Positions 1 through 12,389 of a DNA stretch of 64,000 nt are shown one piece after another (the first letter of the stretch is position 1; the number at the start of each line of letters is the position of its first letter). The DNA is from Dipylidium caninum (Eukaryota; Platyhelminthes; Cestoda; Cyclophyllidea; Dipylidiidae): contig QEYB01001479.1 in assembly GCA_017562135.1 (NCBI GenBank), positions 62,001 through 126,000 on the forward strand. Reading direction: 5' to 3'. The notes below the pieces were generated by a model, which was not told where the DNA came from, did not search any database, and was given only the letters and a program-made list of their open reading frames with translations. The position numbers and the translations under genes were made by a program.

Positions 1-2559
1 TTCCAGTCCCCCACGCCCCCCCGCCGGCAACAGTCCACCCTCTCTGCCGTCCTCCCTCCAGCGTGTCACCACGTATGACCGAAAAAGAGTGCCATCAAGA
101 AGTCTTCCGCTCGTGAGCGGATAACAATGGTGCCCTCTTTTCTGCGTGACGTCCATAGCGCATCGTAACACTTAGAGTTCGGAAATAAGGTAGGAATATT
201 AACGTCTTTAGGCAGTCGGTTTTCACTTATTCCTGTCCTGACCGTCATCGTGCTTGTCACCAACTTTCCAGGCGAATACCATTTGGGTGAAATAGGGGAA
301 AGAGCTTTGGAAGGCACAAAAGAAGATAGCCATTGTAAATTGCATTAAAGCACAACATTTGCTACAAATTGTCTGACCAGTTGTTTCCCTAGTCAAGATT
401 GTCCTCTTGCTGACAAAACAGTGTGCCTGATGAATCACGAACTGAAAGGAGTGGGGAAAAGTAAACACAGGTGCCAGAGGCATTCGCTCCAAACCCGCCT
501 CCATTATGCACGCAACCTTTTGGGGATGGTTTAAAGTGTGATTGGACGCATTCATTAAGGAAGGACAACGTACATTCACCCCCCCTCCCCATGTCCATAA
601 AACGTCGATTCTTCTTGAAGCTAACTTGAATGAATAAAATTGTTTCCACTTACTTCTACTGAAGTATTGAGAAAAGGACAACTCGGAGTCGGTCACAGTT
701 AAGCGAATGTGTATTATCGTCACAATCATCGCCCAGTAAAAAAAGTTGTTAAATAAAAAAGGAAAACAAGTTAGCACAAGTTTTTATCCATGGATCATTT
801 TACCTCAAAATGAGATGATGAAGTGGGAGGTCAACGAAGTGTGTTCCGGGCTGTTTAAGACTGATTTGTCCAGTTAAATTCACGACCTAACTTCACCTTC
901 AGCGGCCCCACATCTCTTCCCGGTTGCCACCGCTCAGGACATCAGAAAGTGGTGTAGAATCAGCAAGGCGTCGAGTAGATGCGAGTGCACAATGCTCCCC
1001 CCATGTGCCTCTGCGCCGTCGTGGTCTTTCGAGCGGGGAAGCCTATGGCGAGGGCCATCTTTTATATGGTCTTGTGATGGCGGACTTCTGGATGAGACAG
1101 TCAAATCCTTGTGCTTTGTCCGACCTCTCGTGACCGTCATTTGACCACTTTTGTTGTAACTTAGACGAAAGTGGAAAATTGGAAAGGCGGAGTATAATTT
1201 TTTGGTGCAACGAAGGTCTACGATGTGGACAGTGTTTGGTAGACATCACGAATGCGAAATCTCCGGGCTATTTTAGGTTACGTGATCGTTCAATTTTGGT
1301 TACTTTTTAAAAAATGCAGTTAAGGGGAACACAAGCATGCCCCTTCTGGAAAACAGTGAACTCTGTTCGACTAGAAGTTGGTATTTGGCCACCTCAAGAT
1401 GCACGCTATTCTGTGTAGGCATAATCTACTCAATCCACGGCGATTCTCATTTTAACATTATCTCAACTGGGTGCTACAAAGTCCGGGTGGACGGATTGCG
1501 GGGGATAGAAGGGGAGGTGGACGTTTCCACCGGCGTCGGGGATCTTGTTCAGTCGTCGTGCTGGCCGCGGTGCACAGGCGGTCTGGCCAGAAACCAAAGA
1601 ACCGCGCAGCTCGTGTTGGAGGACTATAAATTTGCTGAGTGAAAGGGAATAACAAAGATGTGTATATGGCAAAAATAGACCAGTGGCAGCAGCCTCCCAG
1701 GGCAATCGTATCGCGCATATATCCCGGCTCGGCACGTTTTGTCCCATTCTTGGGTTTCCCGCTATGGCTGCTTACACAATCGCCTGTGCGGACGCCACGA
1801 TTCACAGGCTAGGAGAATGCCCCCCACGGTGTCTCCACTTCCCAAAATAGAAATTCTCCTTCCTAAGCTCCCCATGGTGGAAATGACAGTCTGTTCGTCT
1901 AGAGACATATGACCAACAACTTGATGAGTTTTTTTGGCACAAAGCAATCTAATTTTATGGGTGCAAAGTGTCGGACTTCCTGAAAGAATTAAAAGAATAT
2001 GTCTAACCCATTTGCAAGTTGAAAAGACCTCCGGAACACGGGGAGGCAAGTTGGGAGGGAAACGAGGTGCTGTGGTGTGCAATTGTCTTAGGAGAAACGA
2101 AATGAGACTATAGTGCGCCAATTTCTATTCGCCGCCGACTTCCATCCCCTGTATTCTCTTCACTGTGCCCATCATTTGGAGAATAGGCTCAACCAGTTGG
2201 GTTTCGAATTAACCAATTCACGCTAGTAATCCCACTGCTAATAACGTATTCATTACCTATTAGTCCCTCTCTCCTCAAATGTCTTGTAAATGTAGAAGGT
2301 GAAGTTTACCAAAATAGTCCACAATCAAAGCGACGTTAAAAGCTGCTAATTACGGCGTGACCTCGAGACCAGTCAAAGTAAAAACCGGGTTTGGTGTTTG
2401 CAACACACGCTTCCAACACTAACCCCTCAGACACATCTTGAGAGCGGAGCGTGGGCGTTGAAACCGAATACAGGAGGGGATTTACATTAATTAGATGACA
2501 GTGGGTGAAGGAGTTGGTGATCAACACTTGTGGCAAGGGAAATACTTCTCCTTTTGCAG
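1..2559. other. Gene-poor region, no recognised product
   Basis: I recognise no conserved protein here on either strand. One stretch, about 939-1070 on the + strand, follows a good acceptor-like site (pyrimidine-rich, ending CAG near 938) and stays open, reading TSESGVESARRRVDASAQ at its start. It has no convincing donor, so it is only a possible exon of the downstream + strand gene. The reading frames on both strands around 1460-1800 look like chance openings in GC-rich sequence. No repeat family or RNA gene is evident. Confidence 0.4.
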
Positions 2560-5500
2560 AAATCTCCGCGATGATTGAGTCCTGGCATCTAACCGACCGC
2601 AAACGCCTGCTTGATTCCTCGCTTTCAATGAGTCAACTGAATGCTCTCGGCGGAGCGGAGGAATTGCGGGAACACCCCTCGCCATCTTCGTCACATCCCC
2701 CACCGCCACCTCCACCACCAGTGTCACTTGCTCCGCCTCCACGTCCACCGGAGACGTACAGACGGGGCTCGGTTGGTCGTGCTCAGACGGAGGAGCCGAG
2801 ACGCGAGGCGAGAGAATATATGAGAAGCTCCTCGACGCTCTTCCATCGCCTCTGGAAACGTCCCGAGACGAAGGCCAAAGCACCGGAGGAGGGCGATGGA
2901 AATGAACTACATAATAGTAGAGAATGGAACCCTCAGCAAGTATCATCTCAAACCGGCCCAGCAGTGAGGGAGAAGGATGAGCTGCTTGAAGTAGCTGCTG
3001 AGTTAAAATGGCTTATATGGGAAAATTGTCGACAGCTCGCTGATCTCTGTCGCGAGGAGGAGGTAGGTAGAACGAGTATTTTTAATTAAGAAGGCGTCTT
3101 CGTGATTGAAGTTAATTCTCGCCGTCATTTGACTTCAAGTCATTACCATATTGAGCATAAACTCCATCATTCAACTTCGTTTGCATCGTCATGTTTCCAC
3201 GATTGGCTCCAAGTGTTTCGAGTGACGGTGTCATTTCAGACAATCGTCATTCAACCGACTTTGCGATTCCAACCTTAAACCCAGCTCCTTCAGAGGATTA
3301 GCAATGGAAAGGTAAAAGTGGGTCTTCCTTAAGTAGTAAATTAATAATTTAAAGTCTGCACTTCGTAAAGGTGATCGAGGGTCAATGTGTAATAAAATTC
3401 CAAGCAAGGAATCGACTCATTTTAGCATTCCCAAGTCTTCTTGGGGCTACACTCTTTGCAGGTCTGAAATGTCTTTCGTCTAGCTGCCATCTACCGTGAC
3501 GAGTCAAACGACAATTTACCTCGGGAGTTCGCGTTCTTCTCCTCCTTCTTTTGTGTTGTGTGAATGGGAGAGCAGATAACCTTGTGTAGTTTCAAGATAT
3601 GTCTCCTGTCGCAAACATTTCGGAATCCTGACTAGAAGGATAGAGACGGGAGAAGAGTGGAAGGCTGGGCTTGTGCACTCCTACTACACCAAATCACTTT
3701 ATTTCGATCCTCCAGACAGAGACGACAGCTAAATAGAGTACCTCGTCTAGACGAGTTGAGTTCCGAGGAAGACGAGGTCAAATTCATTATCCCTCCTCGT
3801 CGCCCACCCTCTCTCCACCGTACAACGGCATTGTTTAGATTAGTTGCCCCCTTTTTGGAATCCATAAAAAACGCTTTTGCATTTCAACTTGCATTTATTG
3901 TTGATTAGTGGCGTTTCGCACAAAAGAGGGCGGTAGGAGGAGTGGAATGGCCGACGACAGCCTGAGCTAGTGAGGTCATCACCTAATTGGAGTACATTCC
4001 ACATTACTGCTTGAAGTCCGAATACGAGTTTACAGTTAAGTGAAGACTCTGACCTTGACAAAACCCTAAGTATAACGCACAAAACCAAAAAAGCCTTTCC
4101 CACCTTCCTCCTGCCCCGTCAAACTGTTTCAAAATAGATGACAACTGCACTAACCGAGCAAATCGACAAGGTTACTGGGCCCTCCATTTGAACTCGCTTC
4201 CAATCCGTGTAAATGTAGTTTTTAAACGCAGTGCGTCATGGTCTTCCCAACCTTGTCTATTCACTCAAATGAGGTTCTCGAGGAGTCCGCTCTCATTTTC
4301 TAGGACATTTTTTTCTCCACCGACTTTTATTCTATCAGATTACATCCGTAAGGACTGGTGAAAGTGTTTATCACCGTCTGACGCAAGTGAACTTTCGTGG
4401 CACCAAGTGGAGCTTATTAATTTTGGGTGTCCGTCTCGTCTGGGCTGAACGGACACTTTCTCGTAGTCAATTGCCAAGTCAAAATAGCGCGTTCGACGCA
4501 AAAATATCAAGTCAAGGTCTTCCATTTTTCTTCAATTACTCCTCTCCCTAACTCACACATCACTTACATTTGACATTCGTTTCGCATAACCTTATGAATT
4601 GCAAATGGGGATGGCAACTCGCAGGGCAAGTAAACTTTTTACGTCTGAGAAATGTCGGAACATTTCTGTATCCACCAAAAGGAGACGGGTTAGGAACTTG
4701 TGACTTGCATTATGGATTTACTTACAGCGTTTAACCGGCCAACTGTCCGCAGAGTGTATTCCAGAGTGCAAGTCGCATCGTGGACGGGTCCCCCTGACAC
4801 TGACAACTCGACCGATGACACGTCGTAGTCCCGTCAATCTCTCGTCTGAGTCTTCAATTACTCCGCGTTGCGCAACCTCTTCCGCAGAGATAGCACGAGA
4901 CTCCACCCCTACTAGTACATCGATGAGCGAGTCATGGTCGCTCAAAAGGATTCCGGTTAGTTTAACTCGCCTTCGTTCTCATGCCATGCCCTTTTCTCCC
5001 GTTAATTCTTTACTCGTGGGGGAGATCAACAATCTTCGGGAAAACTTTTGCTTTCCTTACTCTTAGTTACTGTTAGTCGTGAGGGAAGTGGTGAAGCGTC
5101 AAGACTTAAACATTTTTAAGCAATAGTGTCTCCTCTTTGGTCGAGCGAGCAGAGGATTAGCCTTCTATTCCCCCATTCATGTGCGTTTCGGGTTTGAGGA
5201 TGCTTAAGTTTATTCTCTACTCCAATCTACCTCCGCCTCTCGTGGCAGTGAATGCGCCAGATGCAGATGTTAGTAAAGAAAAAGTGGTCGTTAATGGAGG
5301 AGGCGGCGGAGAACTCCCAAGTCCAGTCAACCTCGCTACGCATGCTTCCAATCTCGTTGTCAGCAGACGTAATAAGAAAATAATGACTTTCGCTTCGCAG
5401 CAGTACACCTTTTAGCCGTTGCGTGGGTAATTGGTGTCCCCTCGCCCTGCACCGTCGGGAACTCCTTTCTCCAGCCTCGGATGAAATCGTCTCCTCTCCT

Positions 5501-6402
5501 GCAAGCGCAATTATATTAGATGTGACAGCTTTTGCTATGTTCAGCTCTGGCCATCAGACTCCGATTGCTGCTATGAGTTAAAACAATTGACGCTGTTTTG
5601 GCGATGCTCTAAAAACTCTCCTGCCCCATTTAACATCTGCTGTTTGGCTTCTCTTTTCCTCATTTCCACACCATTCCCTTATTCTCAATATCTCAAGAAT
5701 GAAGTTAGAACCACTAAGGACGTAACTACAACAACGTGGCTGTCAAGTGTTGATGAAGAATGCAATTTTGAATTTTATGTTCGTTTTAAGTTATTAGGAG
5801 CAGGAGTATTTGTAGATTACTAGGTAGCTGGGTTTGATATTTGAAGTATGTACTTTTCGGCGTTACTAACTTAGTAGTACATTCGTTAAGGGTGTAAAAT
5901 GACGGCAAGAATGAGGATCTGATAGCTGGATGAAAGGTACGAGTGTAAAAGTTGCCTTAGATCTGCAAAGCCATTGAAGAGGCGTCCATGCAGACATGAA
6001 GTTGTCACTAGTCATGTGTGTGGACTTTAATTTGGGTTGTCGAGAAGGAAGGAATCTGGCAGTCGGTGGTGAATCTTTCAGCCCATGATGATCGACCAGC
6101 TCGGTTCAGTGGAGAGCACCGCAATCTCCTCCGCCATGTCAACTTCGAGCACCTCCAGGCAGCGTATACAACAGAGGCACAATCGCCACCAGACGTCTGC
6201 CGAACTGGCCTACCGTAAAAGTAGGCCGGTGGGTCCCACGCACCCACTAGCAGAAGTGTCAGAGGGACGGGGCGTCTATGAAATGGCCACCTGGATGGAA
6301 GGATCAGAGAATATCCACGCGTGGATGCAACGGAGCGGAAGGGCCATCGAGGTGGCCACTGATGTGTGCAGACAGAGATCAGAGCCTCCCATGACAATCT
6401 GG
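2505..6402 (+). CDS. Partial multi-exon gene, possible CUPID-domain protein (FRMD4/INAVA/CCDC120-like)
   Basis: Three exons join in frame: 2560-3062 (acceptor CTTTTGCAG, donor GTAGGT), 4728-4955 (acceptor TTACAG, donor GTTAGT) and 6082-6402 (acceptor TCTTTCAG, donor GTAGGT). Both joints are phase 0. The first exon may instead begin at an ATG at 2505. It carries a proline-rich run of eight P and a charged segment, and ends in a short helix. Across the first junction the protein reads LADLCREEERLTGQL. This resembles the conserved 'LC..E.ELTG.LP' core of the CUPID domain (cytohesin-binding, DUF3338) found in FRMD4A/B, INAVA and CCDC120. The basic 'VRRR' part that normally follows is weak here. 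The other exons are Ser/Thr-, Arg- and Gln-rich and of low complexity. The 5' exons, and any FERM domain, were not found. If the assignment is right, the role would be binding cytohesin ARF-GEFs at cell junctions. It could also be an unrelated coiled-coil scaffold. Confidence 0.4.
3063..4727 (+). other. Intron of the CUPID-like gene, with one possible extra exon
   Basis: The intron begins GTAGGT and ends TTACAG. Inside it, 3716 to about 3850 follows a good acceptor (GATCCTCCAG) and is open on the + strand, with an acidic patch DELSSEEDEVKF. The reading phase does not fit between the flanking exons, which join perfectly without it, so I treat it as intronic or as an exon of another isoform. 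I see nothing else here. Confidence 0.3.
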
Positions 6403-9400
6403 GTAGGTGGTGGTCAGTCCTACTTTCTAAATGTTCATTTCTGGCGTCGTAGAGACTGCGGGGGAATAGACGCCCTTGTAGACTTTTCATTATGCGACTG
6501 GCCTCTAAGGATGTCCGGCAGTCTAACACCTAACTAGCGCTCTATACGCTCCACAACCAACAAACCCGGCCTCATCGTTAACTTCCGCTCGAGCGATTTC
6601 ACTTCCTTTCAAAGGGCCTTCGAGAAATTGTAGGAGGGGAATCATATTCTATACTTAGTGGGGACTTGTCATCCTCTAATTTGACCATTTCACATATAGG
6701 CTAGCAGTAATCTCGATTTCTCTCATGTTTTGACACTAGCATTTAACTTTTAGCTGAGAAAGTGAGCGCATAAGCTTTCGACATGTCCTCTCGAGGCAAC
6801 CACGCATTTCGTTTGAGCGGTTATCACGCCAACACACTTCATGAAAACATTTTACGCTCCTCCATACTGCGATATTGTTTACCAGTTGAGGTGTTTATTT
6901 CTTTTTATAATACTGCTCGGTGACACTGTCACCTGAGTGTCAACACTCCACCCTTCCATCGTAATGTAGGACTCGAGTGATTCCTCTCGCTTGGAGAGAG
7001 CTCCGTTGCGGAGACTGTGGGGGTAGCAGTAGTGACACGAGCGCGATTCCACGCAATCAGGTCGAAATGAGGATTGAATGACACCACAAAAGGTCTACAA
7101 CATCGGAAAGGGGAATTGCAGCACTCATTAATCGGTAACACGAGTGCTGATTGAGATCACCCAACCGGAGGAGCGAGAACTTGATACTCTTAGAAGTTTG
7201 CTTTATTTTTGGTCGAAGTGTAAGGCGATTAACCCTCCAGTAATGCTGCAAGTAGCGAAATCCTTCTTGTACCGTAGATTTATTATTCCACGTACTCGGT
7301 TTCCACCCTATCGAGGTTCTACTAATGCTCAAACCTTTCGTTATAGCTGAGGTTTTTTTATTTCTTTAATGTTGTCTTGTGTTTCATTTGCACACTTTCA
7401 TTTTATCCAGCCCCTTTTGCCCTTCCTGCGGCTGAAATATTCGTGTGAACGAAATCTTCCTAGGTAATAACGGAGTTGGTGATTAATGTTTCCGCGTGCA
7501 GACCTCTCCAAGACCCCCTTTTAATTCCGTCTTTGACACAGGGTAAGTGAAGGAGGCGAGGATGGATGAAGTGGCATGCCGTGCCAGTGTATAAATGCAA
7601 AACTAATGATGAGAATCCCCTAATTTTTCGAACAGCTCACCTTGAAATATGTCGATCAAGCCCCTAGCACTGCCTTGTTTTTAACACTGCAAACAAGCAA
7701 AGCCTCTCTTCCTCATTCACTTTCTAGCCTTATGGGTGCCTTGAAAAACAGTTTAGTTTAGACAGCATGGAAAGTGTGACTACAGGGAACTCGGCGACCT
7801 TGTCTAGCCTCTCCTCAAATCCCATCTGAATATCCGTTGGTACCAATGCCCAGAGGGTGGGGAGCACGGAAACTGACAGAAGGGTCCAGCGTCAAAGTCT
7901 GCTCTCGCTGCCCTCATGAGGCGTAGAAGGTCTGTTTTGTGCGCAAATCGACCTCGCACAAGGTTTTATGATTCGCCTGGTTGCGCTGTCCAGAGGGACT
8001 TTTATTCCGGCAACATGAACTGATGTGACGCTACATGTCAATTGTCAGAATGTGTCAATTTGTTTGCTTACATCTGACTGACATCATTACATGAGGAAAG
8101 TGTGTGTTTTACACTGCTATACGTCTCTGCAGTCTTACTAAAGCTTATGATCTCCAAGAGTGGAGGCGAGGAGTGACATAGGAGTTGAACTTGTTATTCA
8201 ACGTAATCATTCCTCCGTACAGGAGGGTGCAGCGTCTCAATAGACAGACATCCGAAGGGGGGCGAGCGTAACTGTCTTTCCCTATTTAATGACACCTTCA
8301 GTCACAACTCTTCGTCCTCAACGATGCGACCAGTCTGGCCAATCGTAGCATGTGCTGGAGCGGTAAGATTTGCTCCACAAGAAAGATTGTTGTGACATTA
8401 ATGTACCTCGCGCTCATCTCAATCTCGTCGACATTGCGTCTTTTGTTGTTGGTGTTTGCGACTCCCCTCTCCTGGGGGCCGAGGAGGCCAAACACACAGT
8501 GACCGTGGGTCATGGCGCAGGTTGAGACAAGAGCTGCTGTGGTTTGCATACCGCAATTCTTCTTTTACCCACTCCTAAGACTTCGTTGGCTCTGTCACCA
8601 TGACCGGAAATAAAAAGGTGTGTTGGTCAGGAAGAAGCACCCCACTGCATAATTCGATGATGTTGTCGCATCTGCTACTTGGCCGAAAGTGGACATTTCG
8701 GCGGGTGACTAAGGACTCGTCTTTCGCTTGTTTTTGATGCACCCTCCATTGCGGTGTGGTTCACTTCACCTTCCTCCCATTTTCCTCCTCGACCCAGTCA
8801 GCTACTGAAGGCATGTAAACCTGCTATGAATTTTATCATCGAGATTCGCTGTCTTTCCCGCGATCTGAGTGCTAAACCTCATGGTGGCGAAGTGAGCAGC
8901 GAATGGAGTAGACGAGGCTATGATAGAAAAAAAGGCAGGGGAGGGGGGGGGGGGGGGGGGCGAAGGAGGAGGGCGACGGAGACGTAAAGACGACATTCTT
9001 AGTTTTCGAAGTATAAGTGAGGCAGTCTCACCGCTTTGAGTTAGTGTTAGATGACATCCTTAGAGACGTCGGTGATGGAGATATCAGGCAGTCGATTCTG
9101 TTAATTCTGTCGTTATTCCTTCTTATGTAGAATTTTTTTAGGAAAATATGAATGTTATTAGGTTTGAGCAATTATTAAAGAGCCGTAATCAAGTGAAGCT
9201 TACTTCTATCCTCGTCCAGGGAAGAATGCTCATGCACAAATGGTTGAAAAGACCTCATAAATTGTGAACATCAGACCATGGACACCGAGGCAGTCGCCGA
9301 ACTAACGGTGGAATGTAGTGTTCTATGATTTTGTCATGTCCGGGGTTTTCTTTGAGAACTGCCTCGCAGGTGCGCCACAATAACGCTAAAATTTACCCTT

Positions 9401-9640
9401 CACCACACGCCACGTGAACATCCTTAAGTGGGCCATGACGTCTTCCGTCACTACTTCTGCTTCGCAGACCCCCGGTGACGTCTTACTTTCGTCTACCAGA
9501 CAGTTATGTCCATTTACATAGCAATTTTTGACACGTAGCATGTTTGGCTCTCTATTTTTATCGCTTAATGTATACATTAGGAGCGTAGCAAGTCAACCGA
9601 AACCAGACTCATTCACGTCAGTCTTAAGTGCGGAGCGACA
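6403..9640 (+). other. Probable intron or intergenic DNA
   Basis: After the GTAGGT donor at 6403 there is no exon I can support. Open frames at 7144-7350 and 8298-8549 lack splice signals and recognisable sequence. A run of 18 G lies at 8943-8960. The region leads into a decayed mariner element. Confidence 0.3.
8943..8960. repeat. Poly(G) tract, 18 G
   Basis: An uninterrupted run of 18 G is flanked by purine-rich sequence. Shorter homopolymers occur at 23088-23097 (10 C) and 48566-48576 (11 G). Such tracts are slippage-prone, so their exact length in an assembly is unreliable. Confidence 0.9.
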
Positions 9641-9649
9641 GTGTAACCA

Positions 9650-10650
9650 TGGCTGAATTTCATCCGGATTTCGACAATGCAAAATTGCTACATAGTCATG
9701 TATAAATTTATTGAAAGCGTTCAGCAAATGTGCAGTCTCCAATAGGGCGTGCAGAAGATGGTTGGAAAATTTTGTAACAGGCCATTTCGAGCTTTCTGAT
9801 AGGCCTCGTTCTGGGCGACCCTCTTTGGTCGATGACGATGTTGTTAGGACCGATTTGGAGCACGACTATTTATGACAAAAGCGAATATCGCAGAAAGGGT
9901 CAGCTCAGCTCAACAAAGCACTTCGGACCATTCGGACCAAACATTAAAGATGGGTGTCACATGAATAAACTCCGTACACAGTGGATGATCGGGTCGTCAT
10001 GTGCAAATCTCTGCTGGCTCGGAATGAAATCGAGCTCTACTTGAACCGACTGATAATTGGGGACGAAGAACGAATTACCCCCTAAAAAGTCGCAAGGAAA
10101 GGGACATAGTGTGAATTTGGAGAACCTAGCCCCTTCACGTATAAAGCAAATTTGCCTCTGAATAAAAGGATGTTGCAGTGTGTTTGATGAGACATTTGAG
10201 GACCAATGCATTAAGCGATTTTAAAATCGAAGGAAAAGTTCAATTGGGAGAAGTGTTGTCCGCGGCAGAATAATTTAAAGGCGCTAGTCGAAAAAAGTGG
10301 CCGACGATGTGCAGGAGGAAGGAGGAACAGCATACTTCTTCGTGCTAATGCCAGGCCACATCGGGGACTCGTCGGGAAATTGCCAAAGTAGGTTGGAAAA
10401 TCCTGTCGTGTCCACCATATTTGCCGGACTCAGCGCCCACCCTCCGACTAACACTTGTTTTTGTCCCCAAAAGACCTTTTGGAGGGCAAAGAATTTACAA
10501 AGATTGCAAACAGACGCTGATTTACTTTTTCACATCCAAAAATTGTAAAATTATTCAAAAAAGTGACACACAAATTGCCCTCACGCTGGCAAGAGGTCAT
10601 TAATAATTACGGACAATTAAATTATTTAATACAGCTTGTCGAGGGTAAAA
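9650..10650 (+). pseudogene. Decayed mariner-family transposase (Tc1/mariner relic)
   Basis: Pieces of a mariner transposase can be followed in order on the + strand across several frames. From about 9755 the sequence reads RRWLENFVTGHFELSDRPRS and then GRPSLVDDD, the typical linker after the helix-turn-helix ('RWF.KF..GDF.L.D.PRSGRPS..DDD'). Near 9990-10060 it reads DRVVMCKSLLARNEIELYLN and then RLIIGDEER, matching the segment leading to the second catalytic Asp block ('GDE.W'). At about 10325-10500 it reads ANARPH and then DSAPTDYHLFLS, matching 'DNARPH' and 'DLAPSDYHLF' around the third acidic residue. At about 10575 LPSRWQEVINNYGQ matches the C-terminus. In-frame stops and frame changes separate these blocks, so no functional transposase can be made. 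I could not define terminal inverted repeats or a TA duplication, so the limits are approximate. Confidence 0.85.
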
Positions 10651-12032
10651 GTAAGTTGTTTTTTGTTTTATTCCAAAGGCAGGCAGAACTTTCCGGTAGA
10701 CCTTGCATTTCTTTCCCACCTGAAGAAGTGAAGAATTCTGGGATAGCACACGTCAATACTTAAAACCATCCACTTGTGGAGAGAGGGGAAGTCATCTGAA
10801 TTTCCCAAGTAAAAATCACTTTTCCCCATCACTGACAATGCATCGCGATAGGAGCTACCTAATCTCGATAAAAGTTGGGCGAGAATTTCGTTCATTTCAC
10901 CTCCTTCAGTTTTCGCCCTGATTGTTCTTGGATTATTCCAACTAACGAATGAGCCTCAGCCTGCGCATGCGACTGCGCTGCCTTGCTGCCATCTCTAGCG
11001 TCGCTTTGTAGAGGGCTGTTAATCTTAGATAAGTGAAAAATTCGTCCGAGGCGATTATTGCGGCTGACATTTGCAGGGGCTGCTCCACTTGCGGAGTGAA
11101 TTGGTGGGAACCGAAGGACTTGTGAACCCGGTCCGTTTCCACCAGACAATGCAACTCGGCGGCTGAAGAATAAGTACAGGTTATGGGCTCTCATTTCCAC
11201 CTGACTTGTTAACTTTTAAACACTCCGACGTTTACGATCTGTTCCGTGGCCACTTGCGATGCTGCCGTCGAGTTAACGTTCCTCCCAACTGAAAACAATC
11301 TCCCCTCCTTAACGTACTTAAGAAGTAGAATGTTTTAAATTGTCCTATGCGCAGTAACGTGACTTTCCCTTGGTGGTACCTAAAAAGCGTCTCTGCTCTC
11401 TCACCGTGTCCACTCTTTTCGCCTAGTGTCACTGGAGTGAGTGGCCAAAGAAAAGGCATGCTACTGAGAGGATCCGAGCCAAACAGCCACGGGCAGTAGA
11501 CCGGGGTGTGCCGTGGCGGACAGGAAAAGAGATGACACGGTGACACTCTATGTCTATAGTAGTTGCTAATTCTTTTGTGAGTCCAAGTGCTATGGGTGAT
11601 TTTAGGGACTTCGGGTGTAAAAGTTCCTCCCACTGTCGAGAACAGGCGTTATCTAACTGCCTTTCCCCTCCACTCTCGAGGTCCCGCATTTTGTTTTCGC
11701 CCTCAGCGATTGCTCATTCCGGCAGTTGTCGTCGCATCAAATGCTGCCAGGGTTCATTGAGCAAAGCGCTGCAATAAATCTTTCAGTTAGTTGGCCTTCT
11801 ACCAGTATCAAAAAGCCAATTTTGCGGTTCTCCAGTCCAATTAATTTTCATACGGAATAAAATTAGACGCCAGAGGAAAAAGAGGTACTTTTGCCAATTT
11901 CCTTAGGAGTTGAAAAGGGCATCTTTGGCGTGGAGAAGTGAGGTTAATACTTTGTTCACCATTTTATATCAGACTGGCCAAAGAAATGCAGTCACGTCGA
12001 TAGTTAATTACACAAATCGGTCCTGGTTGCAG
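10651..12032 (+). other. Non-coding or unresolved sequence after the mariner relic
   Basis: A short open stretch near 11082-11163 (+) begins after an acceptor-like TTTGCAG and reads ELVGTEGLVNPVRFHQTMQL before a stop. It has no partner exon that I can identify. Open frames at 11550-11777 (+) and 11232-11633 (-) show no family signature. I see nothing else supportable. Confidence 0.25.
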
Positions 12033-12389
12033 ACCCAATGCCTTTCTGATCATCAACAGAATCAGACAGCTCAGCATCGTCAATGCCATCCTCGGCACCA
12101 GGGCAACAGGCAGTCACGGCTGAGACATCGCTTCCCGGCCTATGAGATGGGAGACGAGGAGGAGGCGGACCGGCTGCCACCAGAAATGCTGGCAGGACGA
12201 CCACCACAGCGGAATTTCCCTATGCCGCCGCAGTCGATCCCGCTGTCCTTACGGGAAAAGACTCCCGGACCGTCACGCACCACCTTCTACATAAGTCTCC
12301 GTGGCCCAACAGACGACGGTCCTCTGGCCAGACAAAGTTGCCCACCTTGCTCCCATCCTGTGCGTCTTAATGCCTTAATTCACCCTTAA
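12033..12389 (+). CDS. Probable terminal exon, unidentified low-complexity protein
   Basis: A good acceptor (CCTGGTTGCAG) precedes a phase-0 open frame of 118 codons ending in TAA at 12387-12389. The product is rich in Gln, Arg, His and Pro. It includes an acidic patch EMGDEEEADRLPPEMLAG and the segment PQSIPLSLREKTPGPSRTTF. I do not recognise a domain. Its phase is compatible with the donor at 6403 of the CUPID-like gene, so it may be that gene's last exon across a 5.6-kb intron containing the mariner relic. This is inference from phase and strand only. Confidence 0.4.
   Translation, partial: TQCLSDHQQNQTAQHRQCHPRHQGNRQSRLRHRFPAYEMGDEEEADRLPPEMLAGRPPQRNFPMPPQSIPLSLREKTPGPSRTTFYISLRGPTDDGPLARQSCPPCSHPVRLNALIHP

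Noticed and set aside
3716..3850. Acidic + strand exon (DELSSEEDEVKF) in the CUPID-like gene
   Set aside because: Good acceptor, but the phase is incompatible with the flanking exons and no donor is convincing.
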